DNA from: Fasciolopsis buskii
Lineage: Eukaryota; Platyhelminthes; Trematoda; Plagiorchiida; Fasciolidae
NCBI GenBank assembly: GCA_008360955.1
Contig: LUCM01008881.1
Location: 24,979-88,978, forward strand
Direction: 5' to 3'
Length of the DNA: 64,000 nucleotides
Position 1 is the stretch's first letter. The number at the start of each line of letters is the position of its first letter. The notes under the pieces are model-generated. The model ran no database searches, was not told the origin of the DNA, and saw nothing but the letters and a program-made list of their open reading frames with translations. Made by a program: the position numbers and the translations under genes. This document shows, piece after piece, positions 62,626 to 64,000 of the stretch.

Positions 62626-63030
62626 GCGAGCTCCATGCGTCGGATCGTACAAATCCACCCCGGAACCGTCCGGATGAGGAAGACCAGCCGGATCACGACC
62701 GACAATGTAGAATTGTGCCCCAGCAATTAGACGTGTACGTGCGTGCCATTGAACCTCTCGCGGGCCTGCGTAAAGCATCGGTGACGGGAATATGGCAACC
62801 AAAGTTGTCTTCGGGTCCAAAACACCCTCCTCGAGACAAGCAGCATGTTGAGCCATTCGCACATCAAGCGGTACGTCATCCGACTTGGTCCAACCACCAA
62901 GTGGATGCAGCAACAAAACTGGATTGCAAAATCCATACTCCTCTAACAATTGACGACGCGTCTCGGTCATGAGCATTGCGTGACCATTGTGGACGGGATT
63001 ACGCAATTGGAATGCGAAAACGCAATCAGC
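62626..63030 (-). CDS. PAPSS: PAPS synthase, ATP-sulfurylase catalytic exon
   Basis: A 405-base exon, phase 0 at both ends. The acceptor is TTTCCATAG and the donor CGC|GTAAGG. It opens [20 protein letters not shown], with the HxGH nucleotidyl-transferase motif HNGH at 62980-62991 and the QLRNP substrate loop before it. [60 protein letters not shown] and [14 protein letters not shown] follow, ending LYDPTHGAR. All signature blocks of animal ATP sulfurylase are present and uninterrupted. The enzyme acts in cytosol or nucleus in animals (family knowledge). Confidence 0.96.
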
Positions 63031-63223
63031 CTATGGAAATATAAGAAAAAGACGAAACGCATGAACACCTTTTATAAAAGGATGGGAAAGCCAGCGAAGT
63101 GTGCATTCGCTGACACGGCCAGATAAGTTTAAAATAGAAACCCACGTATGGCTATTTAGTTATTTACCGAACCCGCACGCAGGCCAGGTCAGTCTTCCTT
63201 GTAATTCAACATTAACAGTGCAC

Positions 63224-63317
63224 CTGCCAACGATGAATTTGTTCTTGATCAAATTCGCAGAGTTCGATTAATTTTCGTGACAAGCGCGTCAAACGGTAGT
63301 GAACTCCTTGAAGTGTC
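63224..63317 (-). CDS. PAPSS: PAPS synthase, candidate upstream exon
   Basis: The frame TLQGVHYRLTRLSRKLIE followed by LCEFDQEQIHRWQ ends in CAG|GTGCAC. It is in phase with the catalytic exon across a 193-base intron. GVHYRLT corresponds to the GLDQYRLT segment that precedes ADAVFAFQ in animal PAPSS. Between YRLT and ADCV there are about 8 residues more than usual. The acceptor is GACGACAG at 63318; an alternative at 63345 in the same frame would add nine codons. Confidence 0.6.
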
Positions 63318-63569
63318 CTGTCGTCCACCAGGGGGTGACGCTGAATCAAACACCGCTAAGAGTGAGATTTTATAGATTTTTCTCAGTAATTCCCAAATGG
63401 TCGAGTGCCACGATGTTGAATTCTTGACTATCGCGGTTTCCGGATGCCCAATTATGACATCGTCGATACTGTATTTCAAACACACTGAAGTTATGTTCAC
63501 GGCATAACGGTAATGACCACAGTTCCCCCAAGCGAAAAACCGCCGGTTCGATTTCGTTTCATGGCGCCG

Positions 63570-63694
63570 ACCTCAACCGGAGTTGGTGAAGTGAATTAAG
63601 CTTTGAATCTCAGATCTGCCGGTCAATTCAGTGGTAGACGGCAACTCGCTGTCGTCCGGCTCGTTGCCACACCTGACCTAGTGAGACCTTAGGT
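63570..63694 (+). repeat. SINE family 2 (+ strand, head worn)
   Basis: TTGAATCTCAGATCTGCCGG, TTCAGTGGTAGACGG, CTCGCTGTCGTCCGGCTCGT, TGCCACACCTGACCTAGTGA. This is the same order as the family 2 copy at 53445-53586. The tRNA-like A box is not recognisable. Confidence 0.7.
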
Positions 63695-63698
63695 AATT

Positions 63699-64000
63699 CT
63701 ATGCCATACGAGGTTTCATGTCGAAGGCTTCCGGTATCTCCTCCAGCCGTGTCTTCAATCCCTGACTGCTGGAAAACCATCGCTATTGTTCCCATACCAA
63801 AATCTAATGGCTCTACTGTTTTAGCCAAACGCTTTCATTTTAATGTCTTAATATCTTCTGGTCTTCTGGTGACAGTGCGCTGTGCTTCAGCGCCCATATT
63901 CTATAAATCATCGTGACGACCACATTCAAAATGCTCATACATCTAACAGGTTCACTTTGGAAGCCGTCACTTCCCTTATTCATCACGTTTATAAGGACGT
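63699..64000 (+). mobile_element. Non-LTR reverse transcriptase fragment, frameshifted, runs off window
   Basis: The frame from 63750 reads IPDCWKTIAIVPIPKSNGST then VLAKRFHFNVL. This is the first conserved block of many LINE reverse transcriptases (WK-x-A-x-V-x-PI-x-K ... RPISLL). After a frameshift near 63880 another frame reads NAHTSNRFTLEAVTSLIHHV YKD to the window end, matching the next RT block (GFR-x-x-RST-x-E-A-x). It is a decayed copy. The clade cannot be settled from so short a piece. Confidence 0.7.

Larger units (their letters stand above)
56000..63317 (-). other. PAPSS: Gene span: PAPS synthase (ATP-sulfurylase half), 5' part missing
   Basis: Three exons on the - strand encode the C-terminal ATP sulfurylase domain of bifunctional 3'-phosphoadenosine 5'-phosphosulfate synthase. 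This domain makes adenosine phosphosulfate from ATP and sulfate; the kinase domain then phosphorylates it to PAPS. The match to animal PAPSS runs continuously from YRLT through [32 protein letters not shown] and MAPGL to the C-terminus. The exon structure is 63317-63224, 63030-62626, 56266-56000, with a 6.4 kb last intron. The APS kinase exons (P-loop GLSGAGK) were not found up to the window end, so they lie further upstream. Confidence 0.9.

Noticed and set aside
1..64000. CRISPR arrays, bacterial operons, rRNA genes
   Set aside because: None seen. The repeats are microsatellites, SINEs and LINE tails, and the genes are intron-split.

Overview
The window is animal nuclear DNA. The genes are split by GT-AG introns, the intergenic space is large, and decayed transposons, tRNA-derived SINEs and microsatellites are everywhere. 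The repeat content (RTE-like LINE tails, tRNA-headed SINEs, long TE-filled introns) fits a parasitic flatworm such as a trematode. That assignment is an inference; nothing here names the species. There are three assembly gaps (19215-19923, 38256-38265, 50945-50969).

Two host genes are supported. The first lies on the + strand from about 10900 to a stop at 41375. It is an EF-hand repeat protein, EFCAB6-like, assembled here from 13 exons whose splice phases agree at all 12 junctions. Its 5' end is not identified. The last four exons are strong, and the exons before 16650 are more tentative. One intron of about 15.7 kb (16643-32363) is filled with mobile DNA. The second gene lies on the - strand: the C-terminal ATP-sulfurylase part of bifunctional PAPS synthase (exons 63224-63317, 62626-63030 and 56000-56266). 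Its kinase half lies upstream, beyond the window or unrecognised. The two genes converge, with about 14.6 kb between their stop codons.

Region by region: 1-8816 has no recognisable gene. 8817-9745 is the 3' end of an RTE-like LINE on the - strand. 10900-41375 is the EF-hand gene. Inside its big intron sits a 3.1-3.6 kb inverted repeat (arms 19070-22170 and 25311-28920), two tail-to-tail remnants of an IS630-Tc1-mariner transposase; the innermost ~655 bp of the two arms look identical while the outer parts have diverged. 41376-55999 is repeat-rich intergenic DNA. It holds a second LINE tail (43385-44103) and a pair of direct repeats whose - strand resembles hammerhead ribozyme cores (42729-42761 and 43057-43093). 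56000-63317 is the PAPS synthase 3' half; its 6.4 kb intron contains several SINEs and, on the opposite strand, a small ORF predicted to be a type II membrane protein (60966-61229). The window ends in a fragment of a second non-LTR reverse transcriptase.

The two host genes have no evident functional link. PAPS synthase makes the universal sulfate donor. The EF-hand protein keeps the EF-hand fold pattern but has lost most calcium-coordinating acids. The most interesting leads are the hammerhead-like pair, the palindrome with its identity step, and the polyadenylation signal that overlaps the EF-hand gene's stop codon.
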